A stretch of DNA of 64,000 nt from Flavobacterium paronense. GTDB lineage: Bacteria > Bacteroidota > Bacteroidia > Flavobacteriales > Flavobacteriaceae. The position numbers were made by a program, and so were the translations under genes. The stretch is taken from assembly GCF_030409795.1 (NCBI RefSeq), contig NZ_JAUFQN010000019.1, forward strand, positions 992,001 to 1,056,000, given 5' to 3'. The notes below the pieces were generated by a model, which was not told the DNA's origin, made no database searches, and saw only the letters and a program-made list of their open reading frames with translations. Position 1 is the first letter of the stretch, and every line of letters begins with the position of its first letter. This document shows positions 43,105 to 52,823 of this stretch, one piece after another.

Positions 43105-43599
43105 CTATTTGGCCTGTGGCATATTCGAATTATAGCAATCACGTAATAGCTTCCATTTGCCTTCTTCTTTTTTATAGAGTTCTATTGATTTTCCTTCATC
43201 AACTACTTTTCCGTCCTTACCGGTCATGGTCCATGAGTTTTCGGCAGTTAGATTGGTTTCGTTACCCCAAAGCTCAACAAGCTTAATAGCAATCTGTGGT
43301 GTATCGCCTTTAAACCATTGTGTAAATTCTTTTTGAATTGCTGGTCTGCCTTCAACAGCTTTGCTGCTTTGTGGCATAAACTTAGCATCTGTGGCATAGC
43401 AATTAGCCAGTGTAACTGAATCTTTTGCATTAAAAGCCTTTTCAAATTCTCTGTATCCTGCCTCAACTGCAGTTTTTTCTGCAGCTAAATCAAATGTAGG
43501 TTTTGCTGTTTCGGCAGGAGTTTCTTCTGCTTTTTTACAACTCATGCTTACTAAAATTAAAGAAGCACAAACGATTTTTAATAATTGGATTTTCTTCAT
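43105..43599 (-). CDS. DUF4440 (NTF2-like) lipoprotein
   Basis: A 164-aa lipoprotein with lipobox VSMSC (Cys near residue 21) and a Thr/Pro/Ala linker. Residues about 40-160 form an NTF2-like SnoaL/DUF4440 cone fold: YREFEKAFNAKDSVTLANCYATDAKFMPQ, GRPAIQKEFTQWF, and a sheet ending YKKEEGKWKLLRDCYNS. Such domains bind small ligands or act as simple enzymes; no activity can be assigned. Single gene facing the carboxylase operon. Confidence 0.82.
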   Translation of the reverse strand: MKKIQLLKIVCASLILVSMSCKKAEETPAETAKPTFDLAAEKTAVEAGYREFEKAFNAKDSVTLANCYATDAKFMPQSSKAVEGRPAIQKEFTQWFKGDTPQIAIKLVELWGNETNLTAENSWTMTGKDGKVVDEGKSIELYKKEEGKWKLLRDCYNSNMPQAK

Positions 43600-43701
43600 A
43601 AGTAATAAATTTAATGGTTAGTTATTGATTAGTTTTTTGACTATTAAATTTATAAAATATTGATTGCTAATTATCTATGGGAATTAATATTTATTAACAA
43701 A

Positions 43702-43729
43702 AAAATCCGCCTCAGTGAGAGACGGATTT
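43702..43729 (-). terminator. Terminator of the Ycf48-like gene
   Basis: On the minus strand AAATCCGTCTC, loop TCACT, GAGGCGGATTT with a T-tract: a 10-of-11-bp stem 20 nt after the stop of the gene at 43749-45650. Confidence 0.75.
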
Positions 43730-43748
43730 GTATTGTTAATAAATCCTG

Positions 43749-45650
43749 TTACTCAATAATTACTTTTCCTTTATATACATCTTTACCATCATTAACTTTC
43801 AAGAAGTAAATACCTTTTGATGTAGCATTAAAGTTAATTTCTGAAGATGTTTGTCTTGATGAGAAGACTTTATGACCAATGATATCATATATCTCAATTT
43901 GAAATTCAGCACCAATATTTGGGAAGTTCAAAGTGAATGTTCCATTGTTTGGATTTGGATAAATGGTAATTTTTTTATCATTGATTACATCATAAATACC
44001 TAAGTTATCAGAGCGAACAAAATTTGAAACTCCATTGACACAAGTGACTTGATCTGCGTCTAATCCGAGATGACCAATTAAATTATTATTGCTGTAGTAT
44101 CCTGTTATAGTTAATTCACTCCAATGAATTCCTTCTCCAGTTGTCATGTGCCCTATGTATACACCTAAATCTGTATAAACTCTTCCGGTAACTGGTCCTG
44201 TTAATCCTATTGCTGAAATTATGTTGCCATTACTGTCTATACTAAGGGTTACGTTTCTTCCGCCACAATCATCAGTAGTAAGCGTTCCCACAATTTTATC
44301 TTTTAGCGCACCTGGGTTTGCTATTTTATGCAATCTCCAATTTTGACCAACTAGTTGTGTTGTGCCTTCAGTATTTGATGTAAGTTGTCCGTTCATAGGA
44401 TATACATTACCTCCACCATATATATATCCTGAAATTATACCACTTGGACTAACAGAATAATTACCAGTCCAAGGACCTCCAAAACCGCTCAAATCTGTAA
44501 TACTTCCATTTCCATCAAAAACTAAATAAAGAAAATTATCATTAAAAGGGTCTATTGGGGTTACATCAGCATACACAAACCAAGGTCCGTTTAAAGTTGC
44601 GTTATTATAGCTACCTGTTGTAATACTGTAATTTACAATTTTATTATCATCAGAGGTGAGCCAACCATTGTTTTCATCCCAAAATGAAATACTAAACGGA
44701 TTCAAAGCAGGAGTATTTTGAGTTATCCAACTGGCACCTCCATCAGTAGTTTTAAGTACAATGGCATTGCCTGGACTACCATTTAGTTTACTTCCAATCC
44801 ATCCGGTTGAGGAGTTCATAAAATATAAAGTTTTACTATCATAACTTGAAGTGATACCAGTATTAGTTACTGCAGTCCAATTGGTTCCACCGTTAGTTGT
44901 TTTAAATATTTTACCTTTACTGCCTACAACCCATCCATTGTTTAAGTCTGAAAATTGCATAGCATTTAATTCACCTGCGCTATTATCAGTAAACTGTGGT
45001 GTCCAACTGCTACCACCATCAACTGTTTTGTAGATAGAGTAGGGAGGCAACTGACTTGGGCCAGCAGAATATGCCCAACCAATATTGGTATTAACATAAT
45101 AAAATATTCCGGCACCATTGGTTGTTTCCCATGTTGTTCCACCATTAGTAGTTTTAAGAAAAGTAGGTGTTCCGGTAATCATGTTATAATATAAAGCCCA
45201 ACCATTATTGGCATCTACAAATTGTATTTGAATAGCTAAATCACCAGTTGTATTTGAAAGTACGGTTCTATTCCAATTAGCACCGCCATTAGTTGTTTTA
45301 TAAACGACAGCACCAAGAGGGTTGTCGTAAGTTCCAAAAGATTTTAAAACCCATCCGGTTGATGGATTAATAAAACTAATATTTAGTCCAGGGTCAGACA
45401 TAGAACCAATAACATCACCAGGAAAAGGTTTTACCATTTCAGTCCATGTTGCACCTCCATTTATAGTATGAAGTAGAAAACCATTAGAAATGGAAATCCA
45501 TCCCTCTGAGGCGCTTACAAATTGCAACTTACCAAGACTAGATGTTGCTGCAACTGGATTTGTTTGTAAATTCCAGCTTCCCTGACCATATGCGGTAAAA
45601 TTGTATAATCCCAAAATTACCAGTCCGATAAATAAAATAATATTTTTCAT
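43749..45650 (-). CDS. T9SS type A protein with Ycf48-like beta-propeller repeats
   Basis: A 633-aa secreted protein with signal peptide (1-22, NFTAYGQ). The first about 330 residues hold seven to eight BNR/Ycf48-type blades with the recurring pattern WxVGSxGKIFKTTNGGTNW (for example KTTDGGASW and KTVDGGSSW). A mid-region of about 190 residues is rich in Gly/Asn beta strands with a CGG and unknown fold. The last about 70 residues are a type A T9SS sorting domain (ITIYPNPNNGTFTLNF, GKVIIE). It is a surface-exposed protein of unknown ligand. Confidence 0.85.
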   Translation of the reverse strand: MKNIILFIGLVILGLYNFTAYGQGSWNLQTNPVAATSSLGKLQFVSASEGWISISNGFLLHTINGGATWTEMVKPFPGDVIGSMSDPGLNISFINPSTGWVLKSFGTYDNPLGAVVYKTTNGGANWNRTVLSNTTGDLAIQIQFVDANNGWALYYNMITGTPTFLKTTNGGTTWETTNGAGIFYYVNTNIGWAYSAGPSQLPPYSIYKTVDGGSSWTPQFTDNSAGELNAMQFSDLNNGWVVGSKGKIFKTTNGGTNWTAVTNTGITSSYDSKTLYFMNSSTGWIGSKLNGSPGNAIVLKTTDGGASWITQNTPALNPFSISFWDENNGWLTSDDNKIVNYSITTGSYNNATLNGPWFVYADVTPIDPFNDNFLYLVFDGNGSITDLSGFGGPWTGNYSVSPSGIISGYIYGGGNVYPMNGQLTSNTEGTTQLVGQNWRLHKIANPGALKDKIVGTLTTDDCGGRNVTLSIDSNGNIISAIGLTGPVTGRVYTDLGVYIGHMTTGEGIHWSELTITGYYSNNNLIGHLGLDADQVTCVNGVSNFVRSDNLGIYDVINDKKITIYPNPNNGTFTLNFPNIGAEFQIEIYDIIGHKVFSSRQTSSEINFNATSKGIYFLKVNDGKDVYKGKVIIE

Positions 45651-45803
45651 TTTGATAAAGATTAAAATTCCTACTCGTATGGTTTTTCAGTTCCACCCCG
45701 TTTTTTAATTTGGTGTCTGGACTCCAATTTCCCATATGAAAGTTAAGAATATATTCAAATCAAATCCAATGATATATATCATACTTTAAGGCTTTTAGGT
45801 ATA

Positions 45804-45837
45804 AAAAAATCCGTTTTGCTTTCACAAAACGGATTAC
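45804..45837 (-). terminator. lpdA terminator
   Basis: On the minus strand AATCCGTTTTG, a short loop, CAAAACGGATT and a run of seven T form an 11-bp stem about 25 nt after the lpdA stop. Confidence 0.88.
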
Positions 45838-45860
45838 TTAAAATACCTTTTAAGGTATAT

Positions 45861-47249
45861 TTACAAATGAATCACTTCTCCGTATGCATCAGCAACTGCT
45901 TCCATAACGGCTTCGCTCATAGTTGGGTGCGGATGGATTGATTTTAGGATTTCATGTCCCGTAGTTTCGAGTTTACGGGCAACAACAGCTTCTGCAATCA
46001 TATCAGTAACACCGGCACCAATCATGTGGCAACCCAACCATTCGCCATATTTGGCATCAAAAATAACTTTTACAAAACCATCCGGAGTTCCGGCAGCTTT
46101 TGCTTTTCCTGAAGCTGAGAATGGGAATTTTCCAATTTTTAATTCGTATCCTTTTTCTTTAGCTTGTTTTTCGGTTAAACCAACAGAAGCAATTTCCGGA
46201 GTAGCATAAGTACAGCCTGGAACATTTCCGTAATCAATTGGTTCTACGTGTAAACCTGCAATTTTCTCCACACAATTAATTCCTTCTGCCGAAGCAACGT
46301 GAGCCAAAGCTTGACCTGGAGTTACATCACCAATAGCATAATATCCTGGAACATTTGTTTGATTATAAGCGTTTACCAAAATTTTATCTTTATCGGTTGC
46401 AATGCCAACTTCTTCTAAACCTATGTTTTCAATATTAGTTTTAATTCCAACAGCCGAAAGTAAAATATCAGCTTCCAAAATTTCTTCACCTTTGGCTGTT
46501 TTTACAAAAGCTTTTACACCTTTGCCCGAAGTATCAATTCTTTCTACAGAAGAATTGGTCATTATTGTAATCCCTGCTTTTTTTAATGAACGCTCGAATT
46601 GCTTTGAAATATCTTCATCTTCCACCGGAACCACATTTGGCATGAATTCAACAATGGTAACTTCTGTTCCCATGGCGTTGTAGAAATGAGCAAACTCGAC
46701 ACCGATTGCTCCTGAACCTACAACAATCATTTTCTTTGGTTGTGTTGGCAATGTCATCGCTTGACGGTAACCAATTACTTTTACACCATCTTGCGGCAAG
46801 TTTGGCAATTCACGAGAACGTGCACCAGTTGCTATGATAATGTGATCAGCTGAGTATTCAGTAACTTTTTTGTCTTTATCGGTAACGTCAACTTTCTTTC
46901 CAGGTTTTAGTTTTCCGAAACCATCAATAACATCGATTTTATTTTTTTTCATTAAGAACTGAACACCTTTGCTCATTCCGTCAGCAACATCTCTTGAACG
47001 TTTTACAACCGCTGAGAAATCTTTGTCAAATTCTTTGATAGTTAATCCATAATCAGAAGCATGTTTTAGGTAATCAAAAACTTGTGCCGATTTAAGAAGC
47101 GCTTTGGTTGGAATACAACCCCAATTTAGGCAAATCCCACCAAGGCTTTCCTTTTCGATTACGGCTACTTTAAAGCCCAATTGTGAAGCGCGAATAGCAG
47201 TAACATAACCGCCAGGACCACTTCCTAAAACAATAATATCGTATTTCAT
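45861..47249 (-). CDS. lpdA: Dihydrolipoyl dehydrogenase (E3)
   Basis: A 462-aa FAD flavoprotein that reoxidises dihydrolipoamide in 2-oxo acid dehydrogenase complexes. FAD motif VLGSGPGGY (7-15), redox-active disulfide GGICLNWGCIPTK (Cys40/Cys45), NAD motif IVVGSGAIGVEFA (about 175-187), YAIGDVTPG (about 311) and the active-site HPHPTMSEA (about 444). Typical length. Single gene; no E1/E2 genes nearby. Confidence 0.96.
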   Translation of the reverse strand: MKYDIIVLGSGPGGYVTAIRASQLGFKVAVIEKESLGGICLNWGCIPTKALLKSAQVFDYLKHASDYGLTIKEFDKDFSAVVKRSRDVADGMSKGVQFLMKKNKIDVIDGFGKLKPGKKVDVTDKDKKVTEYSADHIIIATGARSRELPNLPQDGVKVIGYRQAMTLPTQPKKMIVVGSGAIGVEFAHFYNAMGTEVTIVEFMPNVVPVEDEDISKQFERSLKKAGITIMTNSSVERIDTSGKGVKAFVKTAKGEEILEADILLSAVGIKTNIENIGLEEVGIATDKDKILVNAYNQTNVPGYYAIGDVTPGQALAHVASAEGINCVEKIAGLHVEPIDYGNVPGCTYATPEIASVGLTEKQAKEKGYELKIGKFPFSASGKAKAAGTPDGFVKVIFDAKYGEWLGCHMIGAGVTDMIAEAVVARKLETTGHEILKSIHPHPTMSEAVMEAVADAYGEVIHL

Positions 47250-47350
47250 TTTGTGCTTATTTATTTGTTATTTGTACAAAATGCAGTCGCAAAAAGCTCG
47301 TGTCATTGTGTATAATTTTCTAAATTAATTGAGACTGCGAATTTATGGAT

Positions 47351-48283
47351 TTATTTTAAAAACTCAGCTAATTCTTTTTCATTCTTGAGCAGTTTATTCA
47401 TTTCAATAACGCCTTTTTTATTGAGATGCATCACGTTATAAAAATAGTCGGTTTTTGTTCTTATCGATTCATAATTCGCATCAATAAAAGGAATGCCCAA
47501 TTTAGCACAAAATGTCTTTGGCTTTTCAAATGTGGCACTATCATAAGTAATTTGGTAAGCAGGTGTTTGTATGCAAAATAATTGGATGTTGTTTTTTTGA
47601 CATAAATTTTGAAGTATTTTCAAGCAATGTTCTAGCTGTGGAATGTCTTTTTGTTTAAAAAAATATCTTTTGGCTTGAGCCGTAATAGGATATTTAATAG
47701 TATCCCACTTTTCATCATTTAATTCAAATCCCGCTTTAAAAGAATTGGCATTTTTCAATGTTAAGCAATCGGCAAACAACTGATATTTGAACAAAGCATA
47801 AAGCGGAACATATTTTTCATAGTTGTCAAATTTAAAATAATTCAAAAAAGGGTTGTCTTTTTCATTCGGAAAAAAGGCATAACGCGCATATTGATTTTTA
47901 GTGACAAAATTGGTATTATTAGTGAGACTGCCAGCACTTACAAATGGATCAATGTTTAGAATGGCAAATTTTGGAGCTTTGTTTCTGGATAAATAATTTT
48001 GTAAACGAAGTAGTGTAGCGGTCAAATCGGAATGGCCGTTCATACCAATATTTATAGTTTTAATATGATAGTTGCTTTCAAAAAAACGAGGGTCAAAATG
48101 TGCCCAGCATCTTGAACTTCCCAAGCAAACCAAATCGGCGTTGGTATTTGCTGTAGATTCTAAAGTGTCGTAACCTGTTACAGTTTTGCCATCAATTCTA
48201 TAGGATATGGCAATCTGAACCACTGAAATGATTCCTATTATCAAGAGCACAAATAAAAATATATTTTTAAGAAACGGTTTCAT
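47351..48283 (-). CDS. SGNH-like partner of an MBOAT acyltransferase (membrane-anchored)
   Basis: A 310-aa protein with one N-terminal membrane anchor (about 7-26) and an extracytoplasmic domain. LGSSRCWAHFD (about 54-64) is the GxSR block of SGNH/DltD/AlgJ-like partners and NIGMNGHSD (about 77-85) the second block. A late NVMHLNKKG (about 285) stands where SGNH enzymes have DxxHL, with Asn in place of Asp, so hydrolytic activity may be weak or changed. It follows the MBOAT gene by 1 nt. In dlt- and alg-like systems such proteins finish acyl transfer to the surface polymer; that is inferred here. Confidence 0.75.
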   Translation of the reverse strand: MKPFLKNIFLFVLLIIGIISVVQIAISYRIDGKTVTGYDTLESTANTNADLVCLGSSRCWAHFDPRFFESNYHIKTINIGMNGHSDLTATLLRLQNYLSRNKAPKFAILNIDPFVSAGSLTNNTNFVTKNQYARYAFFPNEKDNPFLNYFKFDNYEKYVPLYALFKYQLFADCLTLKNANSFKAGFELNDEKWDTIKYPITAQAKRYFFKQKDIPQLEHCLKILQNLCQKNNIQLFCIQTPAYQITYDSATFEKPKTFCAKLGIPFIDANYESIRTKTDYFYNVMHLNKKGVIEMNKLLKNEKELAEFLK

Positions 48284-48284
48284 T

Positions 48285-49730
48285 TTAAAATTGAAAGTAT
48301 ATAAAATCTTGATTGGAAACGATACTCGAAAAATAATAAATAACCAGTACCAGTCCGCTATAAAGAGTCCATCGAATTGGTTTTAGAAGTCCAATGCCAA
48401 AATTCTCTAAGGCGTGTTCTTTTTTTCTGGCATTCCATTCCAGTACAAATAAGAACAAAATATAAAGTAACAGTGATACAAAATAAATCACAGATACACC
48501 CTTAAACACTGGCAATTGCATTAATGATTTTGAAAAAATGCTTTTATAAAAATGGACTGCTTCTGTAATGCTATTGGATTTAAAAATGACAAAAGTAAAC
48601 ATCACTAAAACGAATGTTTTCATCATGTTGAATACTTCTAAAAAACTGGGAAAAGAAGTTGCACCCAATTTTTTCTTCTTATTCAGAGTATCTTTCAATA
48701 TCAACGGAATATAATATAGACCATGAAGAAATCCGAATAAGATATACGTCCAATTGGCGCCATGCCAAATTCCGATAAGCGTAAAATTGATAACAATAGC
48801 CAGAATCAAACCTAAATTATTGTAATCTCTAAAATAAATACACAAAGGCGTAAATACATATTCTGTCAACCATGATGTCAATGAAATATGCCATCTCCTC
48901 CAGAAGTCAGCAATGTTTTGGGCAAAGAAAGGAAAGTCAAAGTTTTTGGTAATCTTAATCCCCAACAAATTGGCAAAACCAATCGCCATATCCGAATATC
49001 CAGAGAAATCAGCATAGATTTGAATGGTGTATAAAAAGGTTCCGATTAAAAGCGAACTTGCAGGTAAGTTGTGATAATTAGCAAATACTTCCGAAGTAAT
49101 GACAGCACAATTATTGGCAATGACCACTTTCTTGAATAGTCCCCATAATATCTGACGCAAACCGTCAACAGCAATGTTATAGTCAAATGTTCTACTTTTT
49201 TCCAATTGTGGAATCAGCTTGTTGGCTTTATCAATAGGTCCGGAAAGTAAGGAAGGAAAAAAGGCTACATAATTGAAGAAAATTATCCAATCAGTAGTAG
49301 CTTTTTGTTTTCCTTTATCAATATCTAATAAGTAACTGATGGTTCTAAAAGTAAAGAAACTTATGCCTAATGGAACCAGGATTTTCAATGTGGGTAATCC
49401 AATGGAAAGAGCTTCGTTAAATGAGATGATGAAAAAATTATAATATTTAAAAAACAACAAGCCGCCAATCCCTTGAAGCAGGCCAATATAAAGAAAAACC
49501 TTTCTCCATTTTGGATTTGAGGTAGTTTCAATTTTAATTCCTAAAAAATAATTGAGTGCCGAAACACCAATCAAAAACGAAAGTAAACGCCAATCAGACC
49601 AAGCATAAAAAAAATAACTACCTATTAGTATTAATACGTTTTGTGTTTTTAGATTTTTGTTGGTAACAAACCAATACAAACAAAAGAACAGTGAAAAAAA
49701 TAAAACAAAAGGTATGGAGTTGAAAATCAT
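48285..49730 (-). CDS. MBOAT-family membrane O-acyltransferase (AlgI/DltB-like)
   Basis: A 481-aa multi-span protein with at least ten helices. The MBOAT signature is present: invariant His in IGIWHGANWTYILFGFLHG (about 322, second His about 336), FPSLLSGPIDK (about 155) and DFWRRWHISLTSWLTEYVF (about 269-287). It should move acyl groups from a cytoplasmic donor, most likely the acyl carrier protein encoded upstream, across the membrane to a hydroxyl on a surface molecule. It is 7 nt after the SDR gene and 1 nt before the SGNH-like gene. Confidence 0.92.
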   Translation of the reverse strand: MIFNSIPFVLFFSLFFCLYWFVTNKNLKTQNVLILIGSYFFYAWSDWRLLSFLIGVSALNYFLGIKIETTSNPKWRKVFLYIGLLQGIGGLLFFKYYNFFIISFNEALSIGLPTLKILVPLGISFFTFRTISYLLDIDKGKQKATTDWIIFFNYVAFFPSLLSGPIDKANKLIPQLEKSRTFDYNIAVDGLRQILWGLFKKVVIANNCAVITSEVFANYHNLPASSLLIGTFLYTIQIYADFSGYSDMAIGFANLLGIKITKNFDFPFFAQNIADFWRRWHISLTSWLTEYVFTPLCIYFRDYNNLGLILAIVINFTLIGIWHGANWTYILFGFLHGLYYIPLILKDTLNKKKKLGATSFPSFLEVFNMMKTFVLVMFTFVIFKSNSITEAVHFYKSIFSKSLMQLPVFKGVSVIYFVSLLLYILFLFVLEWNARKKEHALENFGIGLLKPIRWTLYSGLVLVIYYFSSIVSNQDFIYFQF

Positions 49731-49737
49731 AATTCCC

Positions 49738-50460
49738 TTATTTTAAAATGCTTCCCGCGTTAATTACGAAATCCTTACCATTGATTTGTGTCACATCATT
49801 TACTAGAAATTGAACCGCTTCTGCAACTTCATTTGTGGTCAATAATCTTTTTAAAGGATTGCTTTCTATCATTTGTTCTTTTACTCTATCGTCTGTTGCA
49901 CTGGTCATTGCAGTTTCCATAAAAGAAGGCGAAATGGAGTTGGACGTAATATTAAATTTGGTATTTTCATTGGCCCAAACTTGAGTCAGTTTTTCCAAAT
50001 AGGCCTTGTTGGAAGTATATACAGCCGAACCAATTGGTGGCATACCTTGCAATGCAGATGTCAATATGGTAATTATTTTTCCGCTTTTTTTCTTTCTGAA
50101 ATGGGTTATAGCAGCTTGAGAAATTTCCACAACTGGGATAACATTAGCTTTAAAATCCGTCAAAAAATCATTCGAATCTATTTTATGAAAATGGGATTTT
50201 AAATAGTCACCGTTGTAGGCATTGTGTATAACAACGTCTAAGTCAAGTTCATTTATGATTTCTGACAATGATTTTAAAGTGCTTTCTTCTTCAAAGTTGC
50301 ATTGAATTCCCTTGACATTTTTGAATTGCTTTTCTAATTTTTTTGCAGCAGCCACTGACTTGTTGAATGTAAAATAAACCACGTTATTTTCATTCTTGGC
50401 CAGAGTTTTAGTAATGGCTTCTCCAAGCCCGGACGCACCACCAGTTATCAGTATATTCAT
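49738..50460 (-). CDS. SDR-family oxidoreductase (FabG-like)
   Basis: A 240-aa short-chain dehydrogenase. NAD(P) motif ILITGGASGLGEA (3-15), NAYN (NAG-like position, about 82) and catalytic pair in SAVYTSNKAYLEKL (Tyr about 150, Lys about 154), preceded by Ser in TILTSALQ. The ATG overlaps the stop of the MaoC gene (ATGA), so it is coupled. In this operon its likely task is reduction or oxidation of an ACP-bound acyl group (inference). Confidence 0.88.
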   Translation of the reverse strand: MNILITGGASGLGEAITKTLAKNENNVVYFTFNKSVAAAKKLEKQFKNVKGIQCNFEEESTLKSLSEIINELDLDVVIHNAYNGDYLKSHFHKIDSNDFLTDFKANVIPVVEISQAAITHFRKKKSGKIITILTSALQGMPPIGSAVYTSNKAYLEKLTQVWANENTKFNITSNSISPSFMETAMTSATDDRVKEQMIESNPLKRLLTTNEVAEAVQFLVNDVTQINGKDFVINAGSILK

Positions 50461-50855
50461 TCCAATAAGCCTATTTGAATTTTACCTTTAGCCACTATTT
50501 TACCGTCTGCATTCTTAAAATCATATTTAAATTCTACCGCTTTCACTGATTCGTATATGCCAGTTACTTTGGCATTGAATTCTAATTTGTCGTTTAGATA
50601 AACGGCATTTTTAAACTGGATTTCCTGGGAATGAATGATGACATTTTTGATAGGCAAACATTCACCAATAAAATACGATAGAAATCCGTTTAAAATATTG
50701 CCGTGCATTACTTCGGATTTAAAACCATTTTCGGTTGCAAATTGACGATTAGTGTGTAGTGGATTTTTGTCTTTGAAAAGTACAACGAACCCATTATAAA
50801 TTTCCTCAGAAACTATAAAATTGGCTACAAAAGTATCATCAACTTTAAACATCAT
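50457..50855 (-). CDS. MaoC-like hotdog dehydratase/hydratase
   Basis: A 132-aa single hotdog domain. The MaoC/R-hydratase active-site pattern is kept: [21 protein letters not shown] (Asp and His of the dyad about 27-33) and [17 protein letters not shown]. The ATG at 50853-50855 (or 50850-50852, which overlaps the ACP stop as ATGA) is favoured over 50876, because AAAGGA lies just before it and the ACP gene ends there. It should act on an acyl-ACP made by the neighbouring proteins, dehydrating a 3-hydroxyacyl or hydrating an enoyl group. Confidence 0.85.
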   Translation of the reverse strand: MMFKVDDTFVANFIVSEEIYNGFVVLFKDKNPLHTNRQFATENGFKSEVMHGNILNGFLSYFIGECLPIKNVIIHSQEIQFKNAVYLNDKLEFNAKVTGIYESVKAVEFKYDFKNADGKIVAKGKIQIGLLE

Positions 50856-51094
50856 ATTCCTTTTTCCTGAATGCAATTCAACATTTCACCCACATTATTC
50901 CAGCTTTGAATTTCCTTAGAAGTAAAACGAATTTTAAAATGTTTTTCAATGGCAACTACTAGTTGGATATGATTTAAGGAATCCCAATCCTCTATATCTT
51001 TGGCTTGTGTAGACTCGTTTAAAACGATGTCTTCGTTGTCAAGAACATCAATAAATATATCGGTTACTTCTTTTATAATGTCGGCTTTGCTCAT
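50852..51094 (-). CDS. Acyl carrier protein
   Basis: An 80-aa acidic four-helix carrier. The phosphopantetheine Ser is in [11 protein letters not shown] (Ser39, DSL motif). It is not in a fatty-acid cluster (no fabF or rpmF neighbours) but between FkbH and MaoC genes, 4 nt after the former, so it is a dedicated carrier. The charged ACP could be the donor for the MBOAT, as DltC is for DltB. Confidence 0.93.
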   Translation of the reverse strand: MSKADIIKEVTDIFIDVLDNEDIVLNESTQAKDIEDWDSLNHIQLVVAIEKHFKIRFTSKEIQSWNNVGEMLNCIQEKGI

Positions 51095-51098
51095 GCTA

Positions 51099-52820
51099 TT
51101 ATTTTTTCGAAATATATGTTTTTTTATTGGAATAATTTTTCAAATCCAGTTCCCAGAAATGAGCTGCTTTTTGAAACCCTAAGTTTTCATAATGATTGGC
51201 CACCATTTCATTTTTGGGTGTCGGGATATATTCTCCTTTTAGTGTTGTAAAATTATGTTCCAAACCAAAATTTACTAACGTATTCAAAACAAAATTCTCC
51301 ATAGTGCGTTTCAAAACCCGGCAACTCATAAACCAAGTGTCAACGAATAGGGTGTGTTCCATTTCCTGTTTTAAAATAATTACACAAATCAATCCGTTAT
51401 CGCCGTATTTGTCTTCAAGAGTAAAGGTAAAAGTAAAATGCTGGTCAGATAAGCAAACTTTTTCAATATCAGCATCTGTATAGCGAATGGTTCTCAAATT
51501 GAATTGATTAGAACGCTGAGAAAGTTGGGCAACTCTGGGGTTATTAAATTTATTAAAAGGTTCAACTAATGAAACCATATTAAGGCTTTTTAGGAAATCT
51601 TCTTCATTGGTAAATTTTTGTTGGATGTTGGCTCTTTTGGCTTCAATTTGATACATTTTAGTTCGCTCGGTATCTTCACCAGAAAACGAAACGGTTTCAA
51701 AAAGATTTAAAGTATAAAGATATTCCAGATAATCTGCCGGATCTTCGGGCAATTCAGGAACTGTAATGCCTGGAATATTTTCGCGAACGATGTTGCGTTC
51801 AAACGGATTGTCATCTAAAAAAACCATCGAATCAAAACCAATATTTAAGATGTTTTGAATTTGGCGGATATTGTCTGCCTTGTTTTCCCAATTGGCTATA
51901 AAGACAGAAATGTCATCTAATCGCAATACCATATCAGGATGTTTTTCAAAAGGTTCTTTCGCTACTGATTCGGTATTTTTACTGCAAACGGCTATTATGA
52001 TTCCACGGCTTTTTAATTTTTTTATCCAATATTGAAATTCTGAAAATGCTTTTCCAATGCCTAAACTTCCAATCTGAATATTCTCGATACCATCATCTCC
52101 AATAATGCCGCCCCAGATAGTGTTATCCAAATCTAAAATCACGCATTTTTTGAAATTACCGTTTAACGATTCGATTATATTCAATGTTCTTGAAGCTATT
52201 AATGGTAGGGCATCGAGACTCAATACCATTTCAGTATTAATATAAATAGAACTTTGAAAAAAGTTGGATTTCCCTATTTGGTTTTGAATAGTCGAAAGGT
52301 CACACAAATAAAAATTAGCGTTTTCGGTAGCAAACTGCATCAATTCAAAATTCAGTTTTCGCAATTGAAATAAAAAAGAAGATTCAGTTTTTAAAGCATA
52401 ACTTCCAAAAACAGCATCGTCAATTTCAGTGTAATTGTAATAGATGATTTTGGCGTCTAACTGGATGCTCAGGTTTTCCAACATAAATCCAATCGAATCT
52501 ATTTCATCGTTCGCTAATGATGAGCAGGTTTCTGGTTTTAACTTGTTGTATTTGGATAATAATTTATGCGAAGATTGAAAAACAATAACAATCTCCGGCT
52601 TAAAATCATAAAGCTCCGAATTAGGATCACTAACTTGTTGTTCAATTTGATTGAAATCGGACTCCCAAATTTGTAAATCAAATCCTTTGTCAAATCCTAA
52701 TCCTTTTAAGGCTTGAGTCAAAAACTGAGTAGCTGTGTCGCCCAGAACGGCAACCTTTATTTTTTTTAAAGATGAAAAATCATTCTTCAGGTTCTTTTTT
52801 ATTTGCTGAAATGTCTTCAT
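51099..52820 (-). CDS. FkbH-like HAD-IIIC family protein
   Basis: A 573-aa protein with three parts: an N-terminal flavodoxin/SGNH-like FkbH region (about 1-220, [13 protein letters not shown]), a HAD domain with [17 protein letters not shown] (nucleophile Asp about 230-232) and [11 protein letters not shown] (about 330), and a C-terminal GNAT-like domain (about 420-560, [20 protein letters not shown]). FkbH homologues in polyketide pathways take the glyceryl group of 1,3-bisphosphoglycerate, dephosphorylate it and load it onto an ACP. Here an ACP gene follows at once. Whether the substrate is glyceryl is inference. Confidence 0.88.
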   Translation of the reverse strand: MKTFQQIKKNLKNDFSSLKKIKVAVLGDTATQFLTQALKGLGFDKGFDLQIWESDFNQIEQQVSDPNSELYDFKPEIVIVFQSSHKLLSKYNKLKPETCSSLANDEIDSIGFMLENLSIQLDAKIIYYNYTEIDDAVFGSYALKTESSFLFQLRKLNFELMQFATENANFYLCDLSTIQNQIGKSNFFQSSIYINTEMVLSLDALPLIASRTLNIIESLNGNFKKCVILDLDNTIWGGIIGDDGIENIQIGSLGIGKAFSEFQYWIKKLKSRGIIIAVCSKNTESVAKEPFEKHPDMVLRLDDISVFIANWENKADNIRQIQNILNIGFDSMVFLDDNPFERNIVRENIPGITVPELPEDPADYLEYLYTLNLFETVSFSGEDTERTKMYQIEAKRANIQQKFTNEEDFLKSLNMVSLVEPFNKFNNPRVAQLSQRSNQFNLRTIRYTDADIEKVCLSDQHFTFTFTLEDKYGDNGLICVIILKQEMEHTLFVDTWFMSCRVLKRTMENFVLNTLVNFGLEHNFTTLKGEYIPTPKNEMVANHYENLGFQKAAHFWELDLKNYSNKKTYISKK

Positions 52821-52823
52821 AAT

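Noticed and set aside
45769..45782. Perfect 14-bp palindrome ATGATATATATCAT as an operator
   Set aside because: It is simple AT sequence downstream of lpdA and upstream of an unrelated gene, with no second copy or promoter at a sensible distance.
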